Positions 36,225 to 43,144 of a stretch of DNA of 60,154 nt are shown here, in pieces. Under the pieces are notes generated by a model that was given only the letters and a program-made list of their open reading frames with translations, was not told where the DNA came from and made no database searches. The stretch's first letter is position 1; each line of letters begins with the position of its first letter. The position numbers and the translations under genes are program-made. The stretch is from Actinomycetes bacterium (GTDB lineage: Bacteria; Actinomycetota; Acidimicrobiia; Acidimicrobiales; RAAP-2), in the NCBI GenBank assembly GCA_021779735.1, contig JAJYAC010000006.1:1-60154 (forward strand). The letters run 5' to 3'.

Positions 36225-37363
36225 CTGGCTTCCGGCGCCCCGATGGGCGCGTCGGCATCCGAAACCACGTCATCATCCTCGCGGTCGATGACCTGTCCAA
36301 CGCCGCGGTCGAGGGCATCGGGCGTCTGGTCCCCGCCGCCTTGGCGATCCCCCACTCGTACGGTCGTCTGCAGTTTGGTGAAGACCTCGAACTCACCTTC
36401 CGCACCCTCATCGGCACCGGGGCGAACCCCAACGTTGCCGCCGTCGTCGTCGTGGGCATCGAGCCGACGTGGACCGACCGGGTCGCCGACGGCATCGCGG
36501 TGACGGGCAAGCCCGTCGCGCGCCTGTCCATCGAACGAGTTGGTGACCTCAACACCATCGCCGAGGGGGCGCGAGTCGCGGCCCAGCTCGTGCAGGACGC
36601 GAGTGAGATTCAGCGCGTGCCGGTCGAGCGTCACGAGGTGATGATGTCGATCAAGTGTGGAGAGTCAGACACCACGAGCGGACTCGGCGCGTGCCCCACG
36701 ACGTCCCAAGCGGTGGACCGCACCGTCGCGGCGAAGGGCACCGTGCTCTTTGGCGAGACGACGGAGCTTACGGGGGGCGAGCATCTCATCGCGGAGCGCT
36801 GCATCGACGATGACGTGCGAGCACGGTTCCAGGCGTTCTTCGACGACTACCTGCAGACCATCGAGTCCCAGGGCGTGGACCTGCTGGGTTCTCAGCCGAC
36901 CCAGGGCAACATTCGTGGGGGTCTGTCGACCATCGAAGAAAAGGCCATGGGCAACATCGCCAAGACGGGCACCGTGCCCGTCGTCGACGCACTGGAGCCC
37001 GCGGTGGCGCCCACGCGTCAGGGCCTGAACTTCATGGACACGTCCTCCGCGGCGGCCGAGTGCATCACGTTGATGGCCGCGGCCGGTGCGGTGATTCACC
37101 TGTTCCCGACCGGTCAGGGAAACATCATTGGCCACCCGATCGAGCCGGTCATCAAGTTGACGGCCAATCCGCTGACGGCGGCGACGATGGCCGAGCACGT
37201 CGACCTGGACGTCTCGGGGCTCCTGAGTAAGGAGTACACCCTGGCCGAGGCCGGCGACCGGCTGATGGAGGTCATCGACCGGACCATCAATGGTCGCCTC
37301 ACCGCCGCGGAAGCCATTGGTCACCAGGAGTTCGTGATCACCAAGTTGTACCGCAGCGCGTAG
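36209..37363 (+). CDS. UxaA-family dehydratase/sulfo-lyase large subunit (SuyB-like)
   Basis: 384-aa catalytic subunit of the altronate/galactarate dehydratase superfamily. RRPDGRVGIRNHVII opens the domain; IPHSYGRLQFGEDLEL, IKCGESDTTSGLGACPT and TGQGNIIGHPIEPVIKLTANP follow. UxaA and GarD carry CGGSD where this protein has CGESD; from memory the latter and the separate small subunit fit SuyB better. Expected chemistry is beta-elimination of water or sulfite from a 2-hydroxy acid, giving a keto acid. ATG 36209 has TTAGGAG upstream and overlaps the small subunit. Confidence 0.8.
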   Translation: MASSLTGFRRPDGRVGIRNHVIILAVDDLSNAAVEGIGRLVPAALAIPHSYGRLQFGEDLELTFRTLIGTGANPNVAAVVVVGIEPTWTDRVADGIAVTGKPVARLSIERVGDLNTIAEGARVAAQLVQDASEIQRVPVERHEVMMSIKCGESDTTSGLGACPTTSQAVDRTVAAKGTVLFGETTELTGGEHLIAERCIDDDVRARFQAFFDDYLQTIESQGVDLLGSQPTQGNIRGGLSTIEEKAMGNIAKTGTVPVVDALEPAVAPTRQGLNFMDTSSAAAECITLMAAAGAVIHLFPTGQGNIIGHPIEPVIKLTANPLTAATMAEHVDLDVSGLLSKEYTLAEAGDRLMEVIDRTINGRLTAAEAIGHQEFVITKLYRSA

Positions 37364-37406
37364 ACCACGCGGCCAGCGCGCTGGCGTCAACTGTTCCGCT
37401 GCTCCG

Positions 37407-37422
37407 CCTAGACACGTCTAGG
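37407..37422. promoter_or_regulatory. 16-bp palindrome upstream of the LVIVD protein
   Basis: CCTAGAC-AC-GTCTAGG is a perfect inverted repeat, 78 bp before ATG 37501. It does not resemble the GntR sites and the arms are too close for a hairpin terminator, so an independent operator is plausible. A weak TAGGTT -10-like hexamer overlaps its right end. Confidence 0.4.
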
Positions 37423-37500
37423 TTGGAGCCGCTGAACGGCGCGGCGCACAGTCCAGGGGCCATTCTCATGGCCAATCGTGGTGCGACGTAGGGGGAGACA

Positions 37501-38793
37501 ATGACGAGCCAGATCCGGGGACTTCGCCTGATTGCCACGTTGTCGCTGGGCGACGGCATGGCTGGTGGCGAGGGTTTGGCGATGCACGTGGGTCCGGGGG
37601 GCCAGCGCTCGATCTTCGTTGCTTCGGAACGCGCTCCCTTTGACTTCGTGGTCGCCGACGTCACCGATCCCACGAGGCCCGAGGTCGTGTATCGACATGA
37701 GCTGCCCGGAGCCCACGTGCGCTCCAACAACTTGGCGGTGCACGAGGACGTTCTCGCGGTAACGCGCCAGGCCAAGCAAAAGGGCGCCAGTCCGGCGGGC
37801 GTCGAGTTCTTCGACATTTCAAATCCGCGCGCGCCACGCCACCTCGGCTTCTTCGACGCGTCGGGCGAGAACTCCGTCGGCACGCACTTCGTCTGGCTGG
37901 CCGGCGACGGGTACGCCTATCTGGCCAGTCAGTCGGCCGACTACGCGCCCCGCGATCCCCGTGATCAATTCATGCTTCGCATCCTGGATGTCTCGGCACC
38001 CTCTCGAGTCAGTGAAGTCGGTCGGTGGTGGCTCCCCGGCCTCCAGGAGCACGATGAGGCGCCCATGCCGGTGCGCCCGCACCAACGACTCGCGGCGGCC
38101 CGAGGTGTCACCCTCTCGCCCGAGCAGGCGGCGTCACGTCGCGTGGAGTTCGACGGCGTCTCGTCCTGGGACTTCGGCTTTCGCGTGCACAACATCTCCG
38201 TGTTGCCCGAGCAGCCCAACCGGGCCTACGTGGCCTGCACCTCAGGTGGAGGCTTCATCCTCGACATCTCCGATCGCGCCCACGTCTCGGTCGTGGGGTC
38301 GTTGCAGTACGCGTCGCCCCTGCCGGGGGCCGCGCACACGTTCGTGCCGTTGGGAGCGTCGGGTTTCGGACTTCTCTCGGATGAGACGCTCGAAGAGGGG
38401 GCCGCGGACTTCCCCCAGAACGTGTGGGTTGTCGACGCGCGAATCGAGACCCGTCCGCTGATCGTCGGCTCGCTCGATCTGCCCTGGCCGGACGTGATTC
38501 CCACGACGGGCAGATTCGGTGCGCACAACCTTCACGAGTATCCCGTGGGCCAGGGGGCCTGGCGCTCATTCGACCTCGCCGCGGGCGCCTTCTTCGGTTT
38601 GGGGGTCGGCGTCTACGACGTGTCCTCACCTCTTCGCCCGCGCGAGATCGCTCGCTTCGTTCCGGGGCCCGACGTCGACGGCCCGAGTCAAGGACAGCTC
38701 AACGACGTGTTCTTGGATGATCGTGGCATCGTCTACACCATCGATCGGCGCAGCGACGTGTGCTACCTCTTGGAACTCGAGGGGACGAACTAG
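37501..38793 (+). CDS. LVIVD-repeat beta-propeller protein
   Basis: 430-aa protein without signal peptide, built of ~6-7 LVIVD-type blades (FVVADVTDPTRPEVVYR, EFFDISNPRAPRHLGFF, RILDVSAPSRVSEVG, FILDISDRAHVSVVG, GVYDVSSPLRPREIA). Several blades start with histidine (GTHFVWL, RVHNISV, AAHTFVPL, GAHNLHEY), the arrangement of metal-centred propeller hydrolases and SBP56-type proteins. Function unknown; a lactonase or metal-dependent enzyme is possible. 137 nt separate it from the SuyB-like gene and 142 nt from the ABC ATPase; it may be read through from P2. Confidence 0.7.
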   Translation: MTSQIRGLRLIATLSLGDGMAGGEGLAMHVGPGGQRSIFVASERAPFDFVVADVTDPTRPEVVYRHELPGAHVRSNNLAVHEDVLAVTRQAKQKGASPAGVEFFDISNPRAPRHLGFFDASGENSVGTHFVWLAGDGYAYLASQSADYAPRDPRDQFMLRILDVSAPSRVSEVGRWWLPGLQEHDEAPMPVRPHQRLAAARGVTLSPEQAASRRVEFDGVSSWDFGFRVHNISVLPEQPNRAYVACTSGGGFILDISDRAHVSVVGSLQYASPLPGAAHTFVPLGASGFGLLSDETLEEGAADFPQNVWVVDARIETRPLIVGSLDLPWPDVIPTTGRFGAHNLHEYPVGQGAWRSFDLAAGAFFGLGVGVYDVSSPLRPREIARFVPGPDVDGPSQGQLNDVFLDDRGIVYTIDRRSDVCYLLELEGTN

Positions 38794-38877
38794 ATGTCCC
38801 GTGGGTCGAGAACGGTGATGTCGAGGGTGAGCGGCGTGGAGATGGCCCACGCGCTCGCTTCGTTCTGGGGCCACGAG

Positions 38878-38906
38878 TTGACTTCGGAATCGACTTACGA
38901 TTATCT
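38878..38906 (+). promoter_or_regulatory. Predicted promoter P3 of the ABC ATPase-permease operon
   Basis: TTGACT (38878-38883), 17-bp spacer, TTATCT (38901-38906). The leader to the GTG start is only ~23 nt and contains operator O3. Confidence 0.7.
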
Positions 38907-38915
38907 TGTGACAAG

Positions 38916-38926
38916 AGGTCAGACCA
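38916..38926. promoter_or_regulatory. GntR operator O3
   Basis: AGGTC-A-GACCA has the perfect GGTC-A-GACC core, 9 bp after the P3 -10. Sequence and position match O2; bound repressor would cover the start of transcription. Confidence 0.65.
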
Positions 38927-38935
38927 GGGGGAAAA

Positions 38936-39787
38936 GTGGCTGAACAGGGGGATCTTCGGGCGGCTGAGCGGGCCGGCGCGAGTGCGGGGGACGATCCGGG
39001 CAGTGGAGCCATCCACTGTCGTGACATCTACAAGTGGTTCGGCTCGTCCCTGATTATTAACAACCTGCAGTTGGACATCGCGCACAAGGAGTTCGTGTGC
39101 ATCGTCGGGCCCTCGGGGTGCGGCAAGACGACGTTGCTGCGCATGATCGCCGGCCTGGCCGAAATCGACAGTGGCGAGATCACGATTGGAAAGCAGGTCG
39201 TCACCAAGCCTCTGCCCACCGTGGGCGTGGTCTTTCAGCACTTCGGCCTCTTTCCGTGGAAGACGGTGATCAAGAACGTGATGCTGCCACTCGTGGCCTC
39301 CGGCGTCCCCAAGGCCGAAGCGCGCGCGCGCGCCGAGGCCGCCATTGAACTGGTCGGGCTGAAGGGCTGCAACGACCTCTACCCCGCGCAGCTGTCGGGC
39401 GGAATGAAGCAGCGCGCGGGCCTGGCCCGAGCACTGGCCATTCAGCCTGAGGTCATCTTGTTAGACGAGCCCTTCGCGGCGGTCGATGCCCAGACCCGCG
39501 AGGTCCTCCAGGAGGAGTTGCTCAACCTGTGGGGACGCCACAAGCAGACCGCCGTCTTCGTCACGCACAGCATCGACGAGGCCATCACCTTGGCGGACAG
39601 GGTGGTGGTCATGGGGGTCAATCCCGGACGCGTCGTCAAAGAGATCACGATTCCGATCCCCCGGCCGCGAACGGTGGCCTCCGTGCGTCGCCACGAGCAG
39701 TACGCGCCGCTGCGCGAGGAGATCTGGGACCTTCTGCGAGTTCGCGACTCGCGCGCCGATACCAAGGGGACGAACGCCAATGAGTAG
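38936..39787 (+). CDS. ABC transporter ATPase, SsuB/TauB-like
   Basis: 283-aa nucleotide-binding subunit of the NitT/TauT family. Walker A GPSGCGKTT, Q-loop VFQHFGLFPWKTV, signature LSGGMKQRAGLARAL, Walker B VILLDEPFAA and switch His in VTHSIDEA are all present. FPWKTV is typical of taurine/sulfonate/nitrate importers. GTG 38936 follows GGGGGAAAA. It overlaps the permease by 8 nt and presumably works with the binding protein at 31362. Confidence 0.92.
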   Translation: MAEQGDLRAAERAGASAGDDPGSGAIHCRDIYKWFGSSLIINNLQLDIAHKEFVCIVGPSGCGKTTLLRMIAGLAEIDSGEITIGKQVVTKPLPTVGVVFQHFGLFPWKTVIKNVMLPLVASGVPKAEARARAEAAIELVGLKGCNDLYPAQLSGGMKQRAGLARALAIQPEVILLDEPFAAVDAQTREVLQEELLNLWGRHKQTAVFVTHSIDEAITLADRVVVMGVNPGRVVKEITIPIPRPRTVASVRRHEQYAPLREEIWDLLRVRDSRADTKGTNANE

Positions 39788-40664
39788 TGACGTGAACACC
39801 AACGAGTCGCTTCCCGCTAGGGCGGATGCCGTCGCACCGACCCCGGAGACGCTGGGTCGCCAGGTACTCCAGCGCCGACAGAAGCGGCTGCGCAAGGAGC
39901 GCTGGACGTTCGTGGGCATCCGATTGCTGTCTCTGCTGGTCGTGATGATCGGCTGGCAGATCTACGGCAGTCACACGATCGCGATTCTCTTCGCGCCCCT
40001 GACGACGGTGATCCATCAGGGGTACATCCTGTTCGCTCACTACCAGCTAGGAAGTGAGTTGCTCTACAGCATCGAGACGTTCGCCTACGGGTACGTGTTC
40101 GGTCTCTTGATCGGCATCTTCATCGGGATGCTGACGGGGGCGTACCGGGCGGCCGAGGCGGCCATCTCGATGTACATCTTCGCGCTGTACGCGACGCCGA
40201 TGGTCGCCATCGTGCCCATCATCAGCTTGTGGGTCGGTTACAGCTTCACCGCGCAAGTCGTGATTGTGACTCTGTTCGTGGTGTGGCCGGTGACGGTGAC
40301 GGTCTTTCACGGTATCCAAGAGATTGACTCTGACCTCATGGAGGTGTCACGATCGCTTCGCCTGAATCGGCGCCAGACGTGGCTGCACGTCTTGTTGCCG
40401 GGGGCGGTTCCCTTCATCATCACGGGGGCGACCCAGGGAGTGGCGATGGGGATGGTCGGTGTGATCATCGCCGAGGTGCAGACCGAGCTCACCGGCATCG
40501 GCAAGGCCCTTCAGACCGAGGCCTCGACGTACCACACGGCCGGAGCGCTGGCGGTCATCTTGTTGATCATGGCTCTGGGACTGACGCTGCGCGCACTCTT
40601 ATCGGTCGTGAAGCGTTGGGTCGTGCCGTGGCAGCGCCTGGATCGAGGCTCGAGGCGCGCCTAG
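39780..40664 (+). CDS. ABC transporter permease, SsuC/TauC-like
   Basis: 294-aa membrane subunit of the binding-protein-dependent (BPD_transp_1) type with ~6 helices. The ATPase-coupling EAA-like loop is DSDLMEVSRSLRLNRRQTWLHVLLPGAVPFI. ATG 39780 lies inside the ATPase stop region; the longer in-frame reading is a shadow of the ATPase gene. N-terminal ~45 residues are charged and cytoplasmic. It ends operon P3 and is convergent with the GntR gene. Confidence 0.92.
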   Translation: MSSDVNTNESLPARADAVAPTPETLGRQVLQRRQKRLRKERWTFVGIRLLSLLVVMIGWQIYGSHTIAILFAPLTTVIHQGYILFAHYQLGSELLYSIETFAYGYVFGLLIGIFIGMLTGAYRAAEAAISMYIFALYATPMVAIVPIISLWVGYSFTAQVVIVTLFVVWPVTVTVFHGIQEIDSDLMEVSRSLRLNRRQTWLHVLLPGAVPFIITGATQGVAMGMVGVIIAEVQTELTGIGKALQTEASTYHTAGALAVILLIMALGLTLRALLSVVKRWVVPWQRLDRGSRRA

Positions 40665-40807
40665 GCGAGTCATCGTCTGTCTCAGGCGAGTCTCTCTCGT
40701 GGCTCACTGACGAGCACGAGCCTCGACTCGCGCTGGGGTTCCTCGAGTCGGGCTCGAAGACCTGATCGGACGTTGGGGCCCGGTCGCGATGACGGTGGGT
40801 GCGTATC

Positions 40808-40850
40808 AGCCACTGGTCGTGGGCTCGACGTGGATCGCGAGCCAGTGGCT
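40808..40850. terminator. Inverted repeat between permease and gntR
   Basis: AGCCACTGG (40808-40816) pairs with CCAGTGGCT (40842-40850) over a 25-nt loop; TCG/CGA near the loop can extend the stem with one bulge. It lies in the 222-bp convergent gap and could end permease transcripts. Confidence 0.45.
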
Positions 40851-40855
40851 TAGGG

Positions 40856-40877
40856 GGACTCGAGCCTCGTCGAGTCC
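40856..40877 (-). terminator. Hairpin terminator of gntR
   Basis: GGACTCGA and TCGAGTCC form a perfect 8-bp stem with a 6-nt loop, 9 nt beyond the gntR stop codon on the minus strand. Confidence 0.6.
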
Positions 40878-40886
40878 GAAGCGTCC

Positions 40887-41597
40887 CTAGAGTTGGCGGC
40901 CCAGCAGATTCACCGCGGCGCTCTTCGCCCCGTCGATGTGGCTCGCCGCCGCGGCGGCAGCCGCTTCGGGGTCGTGGTCCCTAATGGCGTCGTAGATTCG
41001 ACGATGGTCCATCTCTGACACCTTGAGCCGGTCGGGAATGCGAAGGGTCGTTTCCATGCCTTCGCCAATCATCTCCTGGAGCACTTCGAAGGTCTGGGTG
41101 AGGAAGCGATTCTTCGCCATCGCCACCACAGTCTGATGGAACGCCGCGTCGACGGTCTTGAGCTGCTCGAGGTTGTCAGGCTCGAGGTACGCGCGCTCTT
41201 GCTCGAGCATGACCTTCTCCAGTTGCGCGATTTCCATGTCGGTGGCGGTGGCCGCCGCCCACGTCGCGGCGTTTGACTCGAGAACTCGACGCATAGCGAA
41301 GAGTTCCATTAGGGATACCTCAAGGTTCAACAGCCGTTGGCGGACAAGGTTCGACTTGTTCAGGCCGACGAAGACTCCCTGCCCGTGCTTGACCACGAGC
41401 CGCTGGTGAGCCTCGAGGGTCTTGACCGCTTCGCGCAGGGCGGGTCGGCTGACTCCGAGCATGAGGGCCAGGTCTCGTTCGGGTGGCAACCTCTGGCCCT
41501 CTTCGAGGGCTTGAGAGTCGATGAGGTCCTCGATGAGCGTCACGATGCGATCTGAGAGATTCCCCGCTTCCTTAATCGGACCAAATAGGGATTCCAT
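40887..41597 (-). CDS. FadR-subfamily GntR regulator (FCD domain)
   Basis: 236-aa repressor. The N-terminal winged HTH reads RLPPERDLALMLGVSRPALREAV then KHGQG; residues equal to FadR Arg35, Arg45, Arg49, His65 and Gly66, which contact DNA, are retained. The C-terminal FCD domain keeps a probable metal site (VDAAFHQ, MDHRRI, SHIDG) used by relatives to bind carboxylate effectors. ATG 41597 with GGAGA 6 nt upstream is preferred to TTG 41603. It probably controls O1-O3 in the island; no matching site was seen before its own gene. Confidence 0.9.
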   Translation of the reverse strand: MESLFGPIKEAGNLSDRIVTLIEDLIDSQALEEGQRLPPERDLALMLGVSRPALREAVKTLEAHQRLVVKHGQGVFVGLNKSNLVRQRLLNLEVSLMELFAMRRVLESNAATWAAATATDMEIAQLEKVMLEQERAYLEPDNLEQLKTVDAAFHQTVVAMAKNRFLTQTFEVLQEMIGEGMETTLRIPDRLKVSEMDHRRIYDAIRDHDPEAAAAAAASHIDGAKSAAVNLLGRQL

Positions 41598-42436
41598 TGG
41601 CAATCTCCAGACGCTCTAATTACCGCTCAGTTTAGTGCGTGATTCCCGAAAGTTCACCTAACTTCAGTAGAAGTCCTGGCCCGACTTCCGCTGACGCCGG
41701 TTTTGCACATCATGGCGCGTCTATCGCGGCGATCGCCCGCTCGAACTCGCCCGGCGCAGGCGGCCGAGGCGACTCTCACGGCGCCGCGTGGCGTCAGTGC
41801 GCTCGCCGCACGTGAGGTCGGCGAGCTGAGGCGATCGGTGAGCCTCGCGGCTGCGTCGTGACTTAAGGATGTCCGTGACGACGAGAGAACGTCGCCGGCC
41901 ACGTGAGGTTCTCGCCGGTGTCGCGCACGAGTCCCACCTTCAACGAGGACCTGTGCGAGGCGCGTCCGCCACTCTTCGTGGTGCAGACTGCGCGGAGAAC
42001 GGTGTAGCTGCGCCTCGCACAAATCATCTCTTGGAGTTGTCCACCCTCGACGAGACGCACGAGACGCACGTGACGCACCTTTGATGGTCGAGAAATCAGT
42101 CGGGTTTCCCGATCCCATTTTGAGAACTTACGCAGGTTGCGTTCGGCGTGACATTGCCAATAAATGGATTCCGGGGTCGTTCCCTTCGCGTGGACACCAG
42201 ACTTTCGACGTCTCGACGACGCGTTGGTACCCGCTCTCGTGAGAGTGGATCGCGTTGGAGGAGACTGATTCCGCCGACCCGCGCACTACGTCACGGGAGT
42301 CGGTCGGCACCGTGACGGCGGATGGTGGCGAGACTCTGGCGGGCCCCAAAAGGGGATCGGGGACCTCGGTCGATATCTCGCGAGTGATCGGGTCAAATGC
42401 GATATAACTGGTACGGCAGCCAAAGGAGACGCGCAA
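41598..42436. other. 839-bp gene-poor region between gntR and the TetR gene
   Basis: Open frames here (for example 41654-42118 minus) have Arg/Ser/Thr-rich translations without family motifs and look spurious. Visible structure: three tandem 9-bp units (42052-42078) and a nested inverted repeat (42270-42275 with 42317-42322; GTCACGG 42290-42296 with CCGTGAC 42310-42316). A TATAAC hexamer at 42403-42408 may be the -10 of the TetR promoter. It may be a decayed gene region; no source gene could be recognised. Confidence 0.5.
42052..42078. repeat. Triple 9-bp tandem repeat
   Basis: GAGACGCAC twice (42052-42060, 42061-42069), then GTGACGCAC (42070-42078), inside the gene-poor stretch. Confidence 0.7.
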
Positions 42437-43048
42437 ATGCGCAGGGATTCAGAGACGCGCCAGCGCATTCTCGACGTGACTATTGCGGCTATCGAGAAGG
42501 ACGGATCTCGTCACGTTCGCATCGCCGAAGTGGCAAATCGCTCTCGGGTGGGCGTGCCCACGATCTACTACCACTTCGAGTCGCGCACGCAGTTGATCGC
42601 CGAAGCCCAAGTCGCCATCTACCAGCGCCTCACCGAACCCCTGCACGTCTATCTCCCGCGAGTGGAGGCGGCGCTCGCCAACGACGACCAGGAGGCGTTC
42701 CACAACGCCCTGGGCGAGAACACGGAGATGGCCTGGACCCTCGGTCAGCTCGACGAGAAGTGGGGCATCGTCAAGCTCCTGCTCGACGTGTGGAGTCAGC
42801 CCAAGGTTCGTGACGAGTTCTGCACGCGCCTCGACGTGCAGTTTGAGCGTTGGAACGACGCGATGGAGCACGCCAAGGATCTCGGGTGGATCTCGGAGAG
42901 GGTCGACTCGCGCACGCTCGTGGCCACTTTCTGGGCCGCGTCAATCGGCCAAGTCATTACCTCGAACTCGCCCCAGTTCAACCCCACACCTCAGCAGGTG
43001 CGCGGATTCTTCGACTTCGCGATTCGTGGCGACGCGGCACTGAAGTAG
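42437..43048 (+). CDS. TetR-family transcriptional regulator
   Basis: 203-aa regulator. The N-terminal HTH is ETRQRILDVTIAAIEKDG and IAEVANRSRVGVPTIYYHFESRTQLI, the classical TetR_N pattern; the C-terminal ligand domain is unassigned. Start ATG 42437 has AAAGGAG 8-10 nt upstream. It is convergent with the MMPL transporter 97 nt away, and may control it, since TetR-MMPL pairing is common; no operator was identified. Confidence 0.88.
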   Translation: MRRDSETRQRILDVTIAAIEKDGSRHVRIAEVANRSRVGVPTIYYHFESRTQLIAEAQVAIYQRLTEPLHVYLPRVEAALANDDQEAFHNALGENTEMAWTLGQLDEKWGIVKLLLDVWSQPKVRDEFCTRLDVQFERWNDAMEHAKDLGWISERVDSRTLVATFWAASIGQVITSNSPQFNPTPQQVRGFFDFAIRGDAALK

Positions 43049-43082
43049 ACGTTCAGTCGGGCGGATGAGGCACCCGACGCGT

Positions 43083-43126
43083 GTCGCGAGGTCACGTCCT
43101 GGCCGTGACGTCTTCGCCCTCGCGAC
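43083..43126. terminator. Two-tier hairpin between convergent TetR and MMPL genes
   Basis: GTCGCGAG (43083-43090) pairs with CTCGCGAC (43119-43126), and inside it GTCACG (43091-43096) pairs with CGTGAC (43104-43109). The internal bulge is on one side only. Placement suggests a bidirectional terminator. Confidence 0.5.
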
Positions 43127-43144
43127 GCCGCGTCGGCGCCGGCC

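Noticed and set aside
40856-40877. A tRNA T-arm because of TCGAGTCC
   Set aside because: The bases form a simple 8-bp hairpin with GGACTCGA and no cloverleaf can be drawn around it.
41598-41660. An autoregulatory GGTCnGACC site in front of gntR
   Set aside because: Reading the sequence on both strands found no copy of the operator core there.
41654-42118. A 154-aa minus-strand open frame in the gene-poor region
   Set aside because: Composition is Arg/Ser/Thr-rich as expected from antisense high-GC sequence; no motif, start site or coupling.
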